In this document: piece after piece, positions 31,718-47,392 of the stretch
Layout: the number at the start of each line of letters is the position of its first letter
Numbering within the stretch: the stretch's first letter is position 1
Source of the DNA: Adiantum capillus-veneris
Taxonomy: Eukaryota; Streptophyta; Polypodiopsida; Polypodiales; Pteridaceae
Direction: 5' to 3'
Assembly: GCA_014529385.2 (NCBI GenBank)
Contig: CM043952.1
Location: forward strand, 158,255,557-158,319,556
Length of the DNA stretch: 64,000 bases
Program-made: the position numbers and the translations under genes
Notes under the pieces: generated by a model
Told to the model about the DNA's origin: nothing
Database searches by the model: none
Seen by the model: the letters and a program-made list of their open reading frames with translations, nothing else

Positions 31718-32181
31718 ACCTAATTTTCATGTGGGTGGTGTAGGAGCTTTTAACCTCAGGCAATCCTTATCCCCAGTCAACAAAGGTGGGTGCTTCATAA
31801 TGGACCCCCTATTTTTTGTATTGAGGTTCATTTATATGAACCCGTTGGCTTTCTCTGCATACTCACAAACCCGTCTGGGTCCCGTTCTGCAACGTGCACA
31901 TACGCACGTGCACACACATCCACAACAAGCGGATCCCTCTCTCCCCACACACATGTGACATTATCTCCATCTGAGTCTTCGCTCACAGTTATTGCTCATT
32001 GGGAGGCCCTTTGCATACGGGTGTTCTCATCTCCATCGTTCTCTTCTTCTGCGTGGCTATCACGTGGCTGCTATGCGGGTATAGAGCAGGCAATAGTATA
32101 CACACTACACTTCACACACAGATATCAAATACCTATCTACATACATACATACACACGTAGCATGCAGTACTTCAGAGGGAT

Positions 32182-32397
32182 ATGGTAGCGAAGGCTGCAC
32201 ATCAACAGGTGACTATTGCTGTAAACACTCAAGAGGACTCCAGCAATGAAAACTGGTGCAAGCATCTGGTTTGTTTACTGATGCCTGTCGATGTAGACTT
32301 CCCATACTGGATCGATAACATTTCTCAATCTATAACTTCACAGCAAGGACTTCAGGTAGGTGCTCTTGCACCTACTCAGTATTTAAGCATTGCATGA
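32182..32397 (+). CDS. Conserved 71-codon frame of unknown function in array units
   Basis: ATG to TGA, open in all three units (also 35355-35570 and 38837-39052), with the shared reading MVAKAAHQQ, NTQED, NENWCKHLVCLLM, YWIDNISQS, QQGLQVGALAPTQYLSIA. Differences between units change amino acids often, so purifying selection is not obvious. A GT donor-like site (CAG|GTAGGT) follows QGLQ, so it could instead be an exon of a spliced transcript. No domain recognised. Confidence 0.3.
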   Translation: MVAKAAHQQVTIAVNTQEDSSNENWCKHLVCLLMPVDVDFPYWIDNISQSITSQQGLQVGALAPTQYLSIA

Positions 32398-33748
32398 AGG
32401 TCGAGGTACTGGTTTTTTAACATATGTATAATTGTTTTTCATGTACCGTTAAGTATGTGTCAGGAATCACCTACTCAGTATATGTCGCACCTACTCAGTA
32501 CATATCTTTTCCATGGTTGATTGAGTTAAGATGCGATTGTATAGATGTTTTTATTTTTAGGAGAAATGCTCTTACATAGTGCTTCAAATAGAGTATTGCA
32601 AAGATAAACTTTCATTCAGATACATAGGCTTGAATGATGCTCAAAGTCGATTTGGATGTCTGGTATTAAACACATTGAGAGGTCCTTTATCCTAAGTTCA
32701 ATAATGCTTACTAAACTAATATGGCTTGACACTATTAATCTAGAACTTGCCTACTATACCTGACTAGGTGAACAAGCCATTCTCGGCACCTACTCAGTGT
32801 GTTTAACTTTTGAACTGATTGTAGATTTTATTATGTCTTTTAATGATGATCTACGGATTTTTTTTGGAAAAATGGACAAATGCTGGCAATGTTCATGCTC
32901 AGCTGATAATTATTCAAATTTGTTTTTTACATAGTAGCTTTGGAATATTAGAGTTGACATAAGATTTATGAACCTTGCATTATCCATTAAGTTGAAACGC
33001 ATGAAAAAAATGCTAAAAACTGACAGGATGCTTGGTTTGGGTTGATTTCATGCAAGAGCATATGATTTTTCATAAGACAACTGGGCATGGTTGTGTCCTT
33101 TGTGCTCGCGGGTCAAGCTGACAATTCAGAGGGTTTGTATTGATGATTCTCCAAAGATGTAATAACATCGCAATGATCTATCTAAAGAAAAAGTATTTAT
33201 ACAATAGAATGACAAGATCACTCACTTAAGAGTCAAATAGCATAGGTTGCTAACCAATGCTAAAAACCCCTCGTAGTGACCTAGCAAAAAACTATTTTTT
33301 ACATCTTTTTGAAACATGTTACTAAGTAGCATGCATAAAACAGTCACAATTGTTGTAGGAAGGACCAGAGGTCGGTTTAATAATGATAATCTGCTGATTT
33401 TTTGAAGGATTGCTGGTCCCTGTTTGATGACCAGTGGACCGATTTGGTTGATCATTTGGAAGGCTACTCTTGGAAGCAATGGCATGCTTGTTCTGAAAAA
33501 TTATAGAATTTTTTTTGAGTTTGGAAGTTATGGTTTTTTGTAGTTGTTGCCGATAAGATACAACACTAAGATATTATAGTGTAATGAGCAAATATCAGAT
33601 TTTTGATGTAAATGATTGTATTATCCATTAGATACGGAATGTTGTATTGGTGTATTATGACATCTTGTTTTAAAATATTGTTATTTAATATACTATCTAA
33701 TGCAATTGTCTAAGTATGGTTCAAGTATGAGGGGATTTTTCATACTTC

Positions 33749-33865
<117 letters not shown>

Positions 33866-34557
33866 TTTCCCTACTAGTCTTTGGTCGGACTAGTGCCATA
33901 CTTAGCAATTGGGATTAAATAATATATCAGATAATAATATAGCTACTCCAATTTATCCTGATTTCAGTCAAAAGGTTTTTGTCAGGATATGGGTATTTAT
34001 ACCATAAGAATTGGATTGCGTACTCTTTAATATAAGTTACATTATTATTAGCTTGATCCACCCAATCCAAAGGGATGGGTCGGGACTCTCAGCTCCTAAA
34101 TTGGTCAAGCATCTACATGTTTACATATAATCCATATATTGTAAGCATTGACCACCCTCAAGCAGGTGTGGATTTTCAAGTTATCTTGCAGGATCGGAGT
34201 ATTATACAGTAACCAACGTCAAGACATATTCCACAAATTTGGAGTAACATCATCAAAATCATGAGACATCAGGTATGTAGATTTCCTAATACCTTACTCT
34301 CCTCCTTGGAGGACCCCTTTATCATGCAAAAATTGGGTGTACTTACATCTAAGTTCGGTTCAAACACATTACAAATGAGTAATCTCACATTTAAACCTTG
34401 TTAACATAGTACAAGTGACTGAGCTATAAAATATGGAAATTTTTACGAAGCAAGTACTACAATTGGTGGGGGATTGGTCCACTTGATGGACCATCCTTCA
34501 CCAAGTGGATCTCTCCTCTGGGATGGGGGAGGGCCACACACACACACACACACACAC

Positions 34558-38032
<3,475 letters not shown>

Positions 38033-41000
38033 CTTATCTAGCTGGAAAGTTTTTGGCTAACCCTTGGCTGATAGCTCCCCTTCTGGTGTGCTAATCTAGA
38101 GTTGCTATTCTCTAGAAAAATTTCACCGAGTCTCTAGAGAAGAGCACAGGTTTTGAATCCACCTCATCAATAATACGGCGGGAAGGCATCGTTGGTTGAT
38201 CTTTGTATGAAGGTATCCTTGGTTGACCTCCCTCACCTTGGTACGGTTCATCAATCTAGCTTCACCTACCTAGCTTTCTGGTGGTTGGATAACAATAGGT
38301 AAAAATAATTTGCTCACTCCTTACCATGATTGGCATATAGGCTTTAAATGGATTTTTAGTGGCCCTCTTCACACCTAATTTTCATGTGGGTGGTGTAGGA
38401 GCTTTTAACCTTAGGCAATCCTTATCCACAGTCAACAAAGGTGGGTGCGTCATAATGGACCCCCTTTTTTTTGTATTGAGGTTGATTTTTATGAACCCGT
38501 TGGCTTTCTCTGCATACTCACAAACCTGTCTAGGTCTCGTTCTGCAACGTCCACATACGCACGTGCACACACATCAACAACAAGCGGATTCCTCTCTCCC
38601 CACACACATGTGACATTATCTCCATTTGACTCTTCGCTCACATTTATTGCTCATTGGGAGGCTCTCTGCATACAGTTATGCTCATCTCCATTGTTATCTT
38701 CTTCTGCGTGGCTATCACGTGGCTGCTATGCGGGTATAAAGCAGGCAATAGTATACACACTACGCTTCACACACAGCTATCAAACACCTATCTACATATG
38801 TACATACACACGTAGCATGTAGTAGTTCAAAGGGATATGGTAGCGAAGGCTGCACATCAGCAGGCGAGTATTGTTATAAACACTCAAGAGGACTGGAGCA
38901 ATGAAAACTGGTGCAAGCATCTGGTTTGTTTACTGATGCTTGTCGAGGTAGACCTCCCATACTGGATCGATAACATTTCACAATCTACAACTTCACAGCA
39001 AGGACTTCAGGTAGGTGCTCTTGCACCTACTCAGTATTTAAGCATTGCATGATGGTCGAGGTACTCGTCTTTTAACATATGTATAATTGTTTTTCATGTA
39101 CGGTTAAGTATGTGTCAGAAATCACCTACTCAGTATATGTCGCACCTACTCAGTACATATCTTTTCCATGCTTGATTGAGTTAAGATGCGATTGTACATA
39201 TGTTTTTATTTTTAGGGGAAATGCTCTTACATAGTGCTTCAAGCAGAGTATTGCAAAGATAAACTTTCATTCAGATACATAGGCCTGAATGATGCTCAAA
39301 GTCGATTTGGATGTCTGGTATTAAACACATTGAGAGGTCCTTTATCCTAAGTTCAGTAATGCTTACTAAACTAATCTGGCTTGACACTATTAATCTAGAA
39401 CTTGCCTACTATACTTGACTAGGTGAACAAGCCATTCTCGGAACCTACTCAGTGTGTTTAACTTTTGAACTGATTGTAGATTTTATTATGTCTTTTAATG
39501 ATGATCTACAGATTTTTTTTGGAAAAATGGACAAATGCTGGCAATGTTCATGCTTAGCTGAGACTCATTAATATTTGTTTTATACATAATAGCTTTGGAA
39601 TATTAGAATTGACATCAAATTTATGAACCTCGCATTATCTATTAAGTTGAAACACTTTAAAAAAATGCTAAAAACTGAAAGGATGCTTGGTTTGGGATGA
39701 TGTCATGCAAGAGCATATGATTTTTCATAAGACAACTGCGCATGGTTGTGTCCTTTGTGCTCGCGGGTCAAGCTGACAATGCAGAGGGTTTGTATTGATG
39801 ATTCTCCGAAGATGTAATAACATCGCAATGATCTATAGAAAGAACAAGTATTTATACAATAGAATGACAAGATCACTCACTTAAGAGTCAAATAGCATAG
39901 GTTGCTAACCAATGCTAAAAACCCCTCGTAGTGACCTAGCAAAAAACTATTTTTTACATCTTTTTGAAACATATTACTAAGTAGCATGCATAAAACAGTC
40001 ACAATTGTTGTAGGAAGGACCAGAGGTCGGTTTAATAATGATAATCTGCTGATTTTTTGAAGGATTGCTGGTCCCTGTTTGATGACCAGTGGACCGATTT
40101 GGTTGATCATTTGGAAGGCTACTCTTGGAAGCAATGGCATGCTTGTTCTAAAAAATTATAGAATTTTTTTTGAGTTTGAAGTTATGGTTTTTTGTAGTTG
40201 TTGCCAATCCTTTTCACATTCATTGTGGCAGGAATATGACACATACTTAACCTTGGTTTAGTAGTGAATTTATTAATAAGTTTGGATACAAATAACAAGA
40301 GAAAGGGATTATCGACACCTATCCTTTTATGTAATGCTAGAGCTTTGAATATATTCACCTTGTAAATGTAGTAATGGGAATTGCTTTTCAACATTTTTTC
40401 CTCGTTTAATAGATGCATAGATTTTGAATTTAGGGATAGTACTTTACTTTGAACATACTACAATGTTTTTGAATAAAGCCTTAAACCTCACATGAGGGTC
40501 TCGGATGAGATGGCAGTGGACTGGGCTTTTTGAAAATTAGCTCAAAATACAAAGGATATGCTTTCCGATTTTTCCTGGAATTAAACGATGAAAACATTAT
40601 CATAAAATTAAGGACTCATTATTTAAACATAATATTTGATCTAGGTTATGGTGTTAGTTTCTGTTGTAATTTTTGACACCAATAACAAGGGGAGGGAGTC
40701 GTTGACACCTGTCTTCCCAAGTAATGCCAGTTTTGATAGGTTTGTGTTTCTTGGATGGTGACATGTAAGAGATTCTCTCCTTGGGATTACAACGAAAACT
40801 GTAGCGATAACGGAAGATCGTCCAATGTACCAGCAATTGTACCAGCTGGATCCTTCTACATGTAGATGTAGTGGAGACTCATCCCAAAGGATGTGTACAT
40901 AAGATACAACACTAAGATATTATAGTGTAATGAGCAAATATCAGATTTTTGATCTAAATGATTGTATTATCCATTAGATACGGAATGTTGTATTGGTGTA

Positions 41001-41040
41001 TTATGACATCTTGTTTTAAAATATTGTTATTTAATATATT
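38033..41040. repeat. Tandem array unit 3 (about 3.0 kb, 3'-truncated)
   Basis: Keeps both blocks that are missing singly from units 1 and 2, so it is closest to the ancestral interior. Similarity stops at about 41040, before the terminal CA-flanked part. An 87-codon minus frame at 39877-40140 has the same translation as 33222-33485 in unit 1, with at least one synonymous difference. Confidence 0.88.
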
Positions 41041-41959
41041 TATGCTTTTGATATTCCTACACAAAGAAAATAGACATACATAGTGTAAACTTGAAATGAA
41101 CATATTGTAGCGTTTCAGGGGTGATGACATTGACTGTTTTTTTTTTGACATAATGCGCAATTACCAAGTAAAGGCCGTCGAAACTTCTATACATTGATTT
41201 TCATACATAGACTAATATATATTTGGTTATTTACCATCTCATAGATAGAGGAATGCTGGTATCTTGTATTCAGAGAAACCATGCTCATTATGCTTACTTG
41301 AGGATATTATAGCTTCATTTCAGGGCTATTAAACTCAGCTTTATTATCTTACCACTATTTTATCTTGTATATTAATTATCTCAACAATAGCAGTTCATTG
41401 TCTCTTTTTCAATTTTTCTCTGGGTAATATGCTTCACATGGATTCAAGTTGGGCTTTCATACGGTTTTTTTTGGGGTTGAGATTACAAAAACACTTTGGA
41501 GATGAAACCTTGGCTATTGGATAATTATATTATGATTTGTTGGACTTTTTTGAAATATTGAGCAACATGTTGATGGATGTTAGATCTTGATTAGCATGTA
41601 GCTAACCTTTTTTGGCTAACTTTTTTGACTTGCTTTTTATGATGGCCTGATAGATTGACTTCAACATGGTAGGTGTATGACTAAAGCTGTATAAGCTGTA
41701 GCTGAGTATATTCACTTTAGTAAATTCACTACTCGAGACTGCTTTTCAACACTTTTCACTTTGTTGAATAGATGCATAATTTTTGGAATTAATGTTAGTG
41801 GTTTACTTTGAACGTACTTCAAGGTTTTAAAGAGCCTTCATCCTCACGTGAGGGTCTCAGATGAGATGGTATTGGATTTGACTTTTGAAAATTGATTAGA
41901 ATTACAAAAGAGATGATGCTATCCAATTTTTTTTTGGAATTTAATGATTAACCATTATC
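41041..41959. other. Unassigned AT-rich sequence
   Basis: No ORF or RNA gene seen. A copy of the CCTCACGTGAGG-containing repeat lies at 41842-41853. The last five bases, TTATC (41955-41959), are the left target duplication of Copia D. Confidence 0.6.
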
Positions 41960-42199
41960 TGTTACCATATACATGTGGTAGTGATGTGTGTGAACACACT
42001 AGGACCGACGGGGCATTTTTCCCCTCTTTAGGAGGTTTTTTCTAGGAGGTTTTTTCCCCCATGCATTGTATATACGCCATCACTCTAGGGTTATCTATCT
42101 TTCCATTGCAGACTAAGTAACACACTCTAGATTGCGTGCCTTGAGCTTCCTTCATCTTCTCTAAGCTATGTGCGTTTCTCTGCAACCCTAATTCCAACA
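41960..42199 (+). repeat. 5' LTR of Copia D
   Basis: TGTTACCAT to TTCCAACA. Contains a TATA-like ttgtatatac near 42066 and a short ggaggtttttt repeat that is duplicated differently in the 3' LTR. Next to it, tgctatcaaagc at about 42203-42214 is a degenerate tRNA-Met-type PBS. Confidence 0.88.
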
Positions 42200-42639
42200 A
42201 TTGCTATCAAAGCAAGTTGTGTCTTCCCGGGCTTAGTCGCCAGCTGCTCCAGCACACGTCTGGTCACTTTCTCCGGTTTCAGTGAGGTTTGGCGAGCGCT
42301 CGGAGGTCCACAAATATTTTGGGAAATCTTGAAGAGCTTAGTCTGCTCAGATTTCTAATTCAGGCTCATTCGGCCTCCGTTTCCACTACAAGCAGGTCTG
42401 CGTAGGCAATTTCGTCATTTTGTGCAAATTTTTTTTCAGTGCCGTTTTTTGCATAATAGGTGTCTTACAGTCTTCTATGGTTTGTGCTATATAATAGCAC
42501 ATGTTGTTCCCTCTTCATTTCTCCTCTTTTGGGGCAGTCAGGGATTTCATTAACGTAATCACAATCGGGTGATTACGTCAATAACTTTAGTATTTACACA
42601 AAAGATCACGTGATCACGTTAATTGTTTACGTGACTTTG
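42200..42639 (+). other. Copia D leader
   Basis: About 440 bp, no Gag start seen. Near 42554-42640 are repeated gtgattacgt / gatcacgtgatcacgt palindromic pieces. Confidence 0.5.
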
Positions 42640-43766
42640 ATTATGACCTACAAAAACCTATAGAGCCGGTTAGCCCTCCGGGTTTTCTATTTTTCCTTGC
42701 GGGGCCCGCAGGCTTTTTTATTTTCCCGGCGGGTCCGCCGGGTATATGTAATAGCCTGGTGGGCCCGCCGGGAAAATGAAAAAGCATGGTGGGAATAATT
42801 ATATATAGTAAATAGTGTGCTAACCACAGTCTTTTAGCTAGGCAAATCCTTGGGAAGTGTATCCGAGTGCCGGGTATAGTCATCTTCTTGTGAATTGACC
42901 TAAGGTTACACAGTCACAGGTCCATTTTTTGGTCCGAATGTGATTCTTAATTCGGTAAACACTTTAAAAATTTTTTAATTCGTTTACCGACATAAAGGTA
43001 CGAAACCAAAACAAGTGAAAACTTGGAGAATCATGCTCATTGCGAAGAAGCCATTGGTCCAAATGAGGGCTGTAATTGGTTTTAGAAGATGAGCATATGT
43101 AAATGACGAGTCGATAGTCAAGGGTCGGATGTCCTATACTAGTGTACTGGGCATATAAATATCCTTGAAGTCTTGTATTTGAGTTGATTTACACTTGTCA
43201 CTCCACAATATAAGAGCTATAAGTCTTTATTGGATTAAAATAGCTTTCATATATTGAATTGGTTGCATGGGTGGGCTACAATCCTTCACCGGGTACAAGT
43301 AGTCCTCAATTGAGTGATTATATTGAAGATTTATTTGCGTTAGTTCATGCATTGGTTTATACAGAGAGTGCATTATATATTACGATAGATTATTAGTGCA
43401 TGAAATGACGAATCATATGTTTTATTGCTTTCGTTTGTTTTTTTGTAGAAATTGAAATTAGATGTGTCTTGTTGTTTGCAAATCAAAGTGGACACATAAA
43501 TATCATTATAATAATAACTGCATAGAGAGATTCATAGCATTGTTATAGTTATTATGCCATGCATAGACTACATTGCAATGTGCATGGTTGCTCACAATAT
43601 AGGTGATCGATATGTGGATTGACTAGCGTGCATTGAAAATCTCATATTGTGCATCATGGTTACTTTCATATTGAATGGTTTTTAAATTTTAATATATTTG
43701 AAATACGAAAAATGTTTCAAAAATTGAACATCTGGTTCTTTTGTCTTCAGTTTTAATTTAAAAGCA

Positions 43767-46168
43767 ATGGAGCAAAATGTGGGCACAAGTGGTACGAAGA
43801 AGCCAAAGAATAAAAAAGCTCCTGGCAAAGAGTGGGATTATGCTCACAACATATGCGGCCGATATATGGAGTGACAATGTAAATTTTGTCAAACAACAAA
43901 ATCAGGCGTTGCACCACGTATTAGGGATCAATTTATGGGGAGCGCTAAAAAGAGTTGTAAGAAATGTGAACATCCTTAGGCACCTGCAGTTGCAAAGCGT
44001 TTGAGAGAAGAGCTCGCCAAAAAGGGTAGCTAGAGACAACAGATATATAGCTTTGTGGATTCGAGTCAAGAGTTCCTAGAGCCAAATATTAACTCCGTAG
44101 ATCCTGTAGTGACGACAACTAACCATGGAGAACAACCTACGCAAGGAGAGAAAATTCCAGGCAGTGTTCCTTTTAAACGTGACAATGAAGGTGGACTTTG
44201 TCAAATGTGTCAAAAATCATTACATCAAAGCTTTCGAGTGCAGTCTCTAGAAGAAGCACAAACTACACTTGCCAAAGCAATATTTTTTACTGGAAGTGCT
44301 TTGGTCATGATAGACAACAATCATTGGAAGGCTACTTGGAATAAAATCAGTGAGTTTCGTCCAGGATTTTCAGCTCCTTATCACATGATAAGAAATGTTT
44401 TCTGGGACAAATGTTACATCGAAGTCAAAGAGCGTGTTGGCAAAATAATACTTGGGAATATTAGTAACTCTGCTCCTAATGGTACGCTAAAGTACGATGA
44501 TGTTACTAGTGCAAAATTTGTCAGAGGAGATGTGTCAAAAGACCATGAGTAGCTCGCATCATGGCAAAGCTCATTATGTGCAAAGAGATGATAAGAACCG
44601 TAAGGGCCGTTCTTCTCAACGTGAGTCCAAGAAAGAGGGCATTAGAGATGCATCAAAGGGTAGATCAAAGTCTCATGGTCGCCGCAATGTTCAGTCAAAT
44701 TGCTTTCAAGATGTACAATTGTGAGTGATACTAGTCAAATGTTAAGACAAGACCGCTGATCAATGTAATGCTGATTTGTCCAAGGGGAGAAACGTTTTAT
44801 AAAGGTGATTGATAGTTATGGTGCAATTAAAAGTGGCAAATACATTTCTGAGGTCTTGATTAATGCAATCAAAGAAATTGGTGCTGAGCATGTCATTCAA
44901 GTAGTCATGGACAACGCAAAGAATTGTAAAAACGCCAGTAAATTAATAAAGAAGTGCTTTTCACACATTTTTGCCAATGGTTGTAATACGCACATCTTAA
45001 ACTTGGTAGTGAAGGATTGGTACACTAGCAAAGAAACCACACGGTTCGCCACAATAATTTGATACAACACATCAAGTTGTGAAATTTATCTTGAAACGAT
45101 AGGGTGCTCGATTTGTATAGGATGTGCATGTAAGTGACGTTGAAACTTCCTGCTGAAACTCGGTTCTACACACACTTTTTGTACCTTGGAATCACTTCTC
45201 CGTAATAAATGCAATGTGATTGACACATTCAATTACGTGACCTTTGATGAATGGCAGCTTGAGCAGAAAGAAAAAGTGAAAGATAAAATTACATGTCTAT
45301 GTGGCAATGTAAACAAGGCTTCTTGGTGGAGGAGTGTAATGGATGCATACCATGTAATGATGCCCGTTATGTTCGCAATCTGCAATCTTGATCAAAGGGT
45401 GCCAAACTTGGGCAAAGTGTGGATGATATGGTGGTCAGTCCAATAGAGTCTTGAAAATCTAGAAGAGCTGAAAGAGTCTGTAGTAGAGAAGGAGTGGCGA
45501 TTACTATTCTCTGGCAAACAACGAAAAGTTTTGGCTAAGTATTTTCATGCAAGGTGGAAGAGCGCTCATAGTCCACTCTATAGTGTTGCTTACATGCTCG
45601 ATCCAGAGTATTGAATTTAGATATGATATCCAATACAGAGGTGGTAAGCAATTTCTATCACGTGGTCAACACGTTCTACTCCAATGTTCAGGACCAAATT
45701 AATTGCATCAAAGAAATGAGTGCATTTAGATTAAAAGAAGGTCCTTTTGAGAATGATTTTGTATAGGTAATGGCAAAAGAGCAACCTGCATGGAAGTGGT
45801 GAATGATGAATGGTGGAGAGCATTACTCTACCTTACGTCCCCTTGCAATGAAAGTACTCACACAATGTGAAACAAACTCAAGTTCAAAGAGAAACTGGAC
45901 TATGTACAAGTATGTTCACAGCACTATTCGCAACAGACTATTAGCAGACAGAGCAAAGAAATTAGTGTATATGTTTTGCAACGAAAAGATATTGAATCAC
46001 ATTGAAAGTACTGGCTACGAGGAGGAAATGCCAACCTGGTTGTATGATTGTCAAAATGAAGAAGATGAAGAGTTCAATGTTGGTGTATCTCAATGCACTG
46101 TAGACGAAATAGAAGAGAATTTGATTTGGATTCACTCGCTGTGTCAGATTTTGAACGTCCTGACTTAA
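43767..46168 (+). pseudogene. hAT transposase (BED finger, DUF659, hAT-C)
   Basis: Starts MEQNVGTSG. A BED-like zinc finger follows (EWDYAHNICGRYM, CKFCQ, GVAPRIRDQFMG), with the usual final His replaced by Gln. Stops at about 43872 (TGA), 43992 and 44031 (TAG) break the first part. DUF659 is spread over two frames: RPLINVMLICPRGETFYK near 44752-44805, then VIDSYGAIKSGKYISEVL, VVMDNAKNCKNASKLI, CNTHILNLVVKDW. The C-terminal dimerisation region (45803-46168) reads STLRPLAMKVLTQCETNSSS, NWTMYKYVHSTIRNRL, KKLVYMFCNEKI. The order is that of plant hAT transposases acting in the nucleus. Multiple frameshifts make it inactive. Confidence 0.85.
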
Positions 46169-46288
46169 GTGGTGAATGATTTTCTCCATCCGGACTTCTG
46201 AGGGTTGGGGTGTCTGGGTGGCTATAGAAAGCCGTGTTATTTTTTTCTCTGCCAACTGTGTCGTGTAAATATCCTTCTCTCTTTTTAA

Positions 46289-46802
46289 CTATAGATCGGT
46301 GCCTTCCACTATCAATGCCAGATCATCTCGGGTGAAAGTGACACAACTCTCCCTTAAATCATGAGTGGCAACAGTTGTCTCCTTTGACGAGAAGTCTACT
46401 GGTCGCTGTTGCACAAAGTGAACATATAACATTTTTGCAAAATATAGCGCACAATCTGCATTGTGCAGGGGATGACCATAAACCTCCAAATAAATCCTCT
46501 CAGATTTTTCTTTGATCGCATCATGGTGTTGCACTTCGAAACCTTCCACCTTCCTTTCTTGATCTCTGCGTCCTCACATGGCCATATTGTCTTGATCATG
46601 TCCTTTATCACTTATTTATTGATATCTTTCCATTGCATGTGGTTTGGATTTGCCTATTTTGAGAGTCGTTGAGCAGTACGCGTCCTTGTTGTGCCGACAT
46701 GTCGTGTGCCAGAGACTTCATGCACTGAAATGCATTGATAGCCGCTTGTTGTTGATCATCGGACAGTGATTGGGTGCCAATATCTTGTTCTTCATCGGCC
46801 AT
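46289..46802 (-). pseudogene. Second, convergent ORF of the hAT element (unknown)
   Basis: Starts MADEEQDIGTQSLSDDQQQ, runs to a stop at about 46608, and continues after an apparent frameshift as WPCEDAEIKKGRWKV and EGFEVQHHDAIKEKSERIYL, YLEVYGHPLHNADCALYF, YVHFVQQRPVDFSS. No known domain recognised. It lies inside the transposon, tail-to-tail with the transposase, about 120 bp apart. A second protein is unusual for hAT elements; capture of a host exon is the main alternative. Confidence 0.4.
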
Positions 46803-47164
46803 TTTCTCTTAGATCTGCAATCAATAGATAGACAAATATTCAATATCATTGGCAAATATATATTCTCACGATTCAACAATCTCACAGATGCAGAATATAG
46901 CAACTTCTCGTTTCACAGGGAAAGTGCACGAAATTCACTAAATCAAACCACAACAAATGCGACTAATTGAACCACAAGACAAATTTGAAATATTGACAAT
47001 TAAATGACAAATTTGAAATGACCAAAGATAATTGACTCAATTAGGTGAACCACTTCAAACTAGATAATACACTTCAATAAAAAATAGAATACCCTGGACA
47101 GGACATATGTATATCATAGAAATGTATAGATCGGATCTCGACGTACCTACAAAGGTGGTCGACG

Positions 47165-47165
<1 letters not shown>

Positions 47166-47255
<90 letters not shown>
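47166..47255. repeat. (CT)n microsatellite
   Basis: About 45 CT units inside the right part of the hAT element. Confidence 0.95.
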
Positions 47256-47258
<3 letters not shown>

Positions 47259-47392
47259 AGATGAAAGCAAGAAATAACACCCAGTGGGCCCGATCGGGCC
47301 CGCATATATATAATTTTGCGAGCCCGCCGGGCTTTTTAGTATTCTCGGCGGGCCCACATGGAAAATGAAGCATCCTGGCGGGTGGCAAAACT

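Larger units (their letters stand above)
42640..47392 (+). mobile_element. hAT DNA transposon nested in Copia D
   Basis: Spans from a GC-rich block of GGCGGGCCCGCC-type palindromes at about 42660-42790 to a similar block in inverted arrangement at about 47281-47392. Between them are a transposase on the plus strand and a second, convergent ORF on the minus strand. Exact termini and an 8-bp target duplication could not be fixed; Copia Gag coding resumes at about 47393. Ends are approximate. Confidence 0.65.

Noticed and set aside
33222-33485. 87-codon minus ORF identical in translation at 39877-40140
   Set aside because: Identity reflects recent unit duplication. Composition is not protein-like, and the segment is deleted in unit 2.
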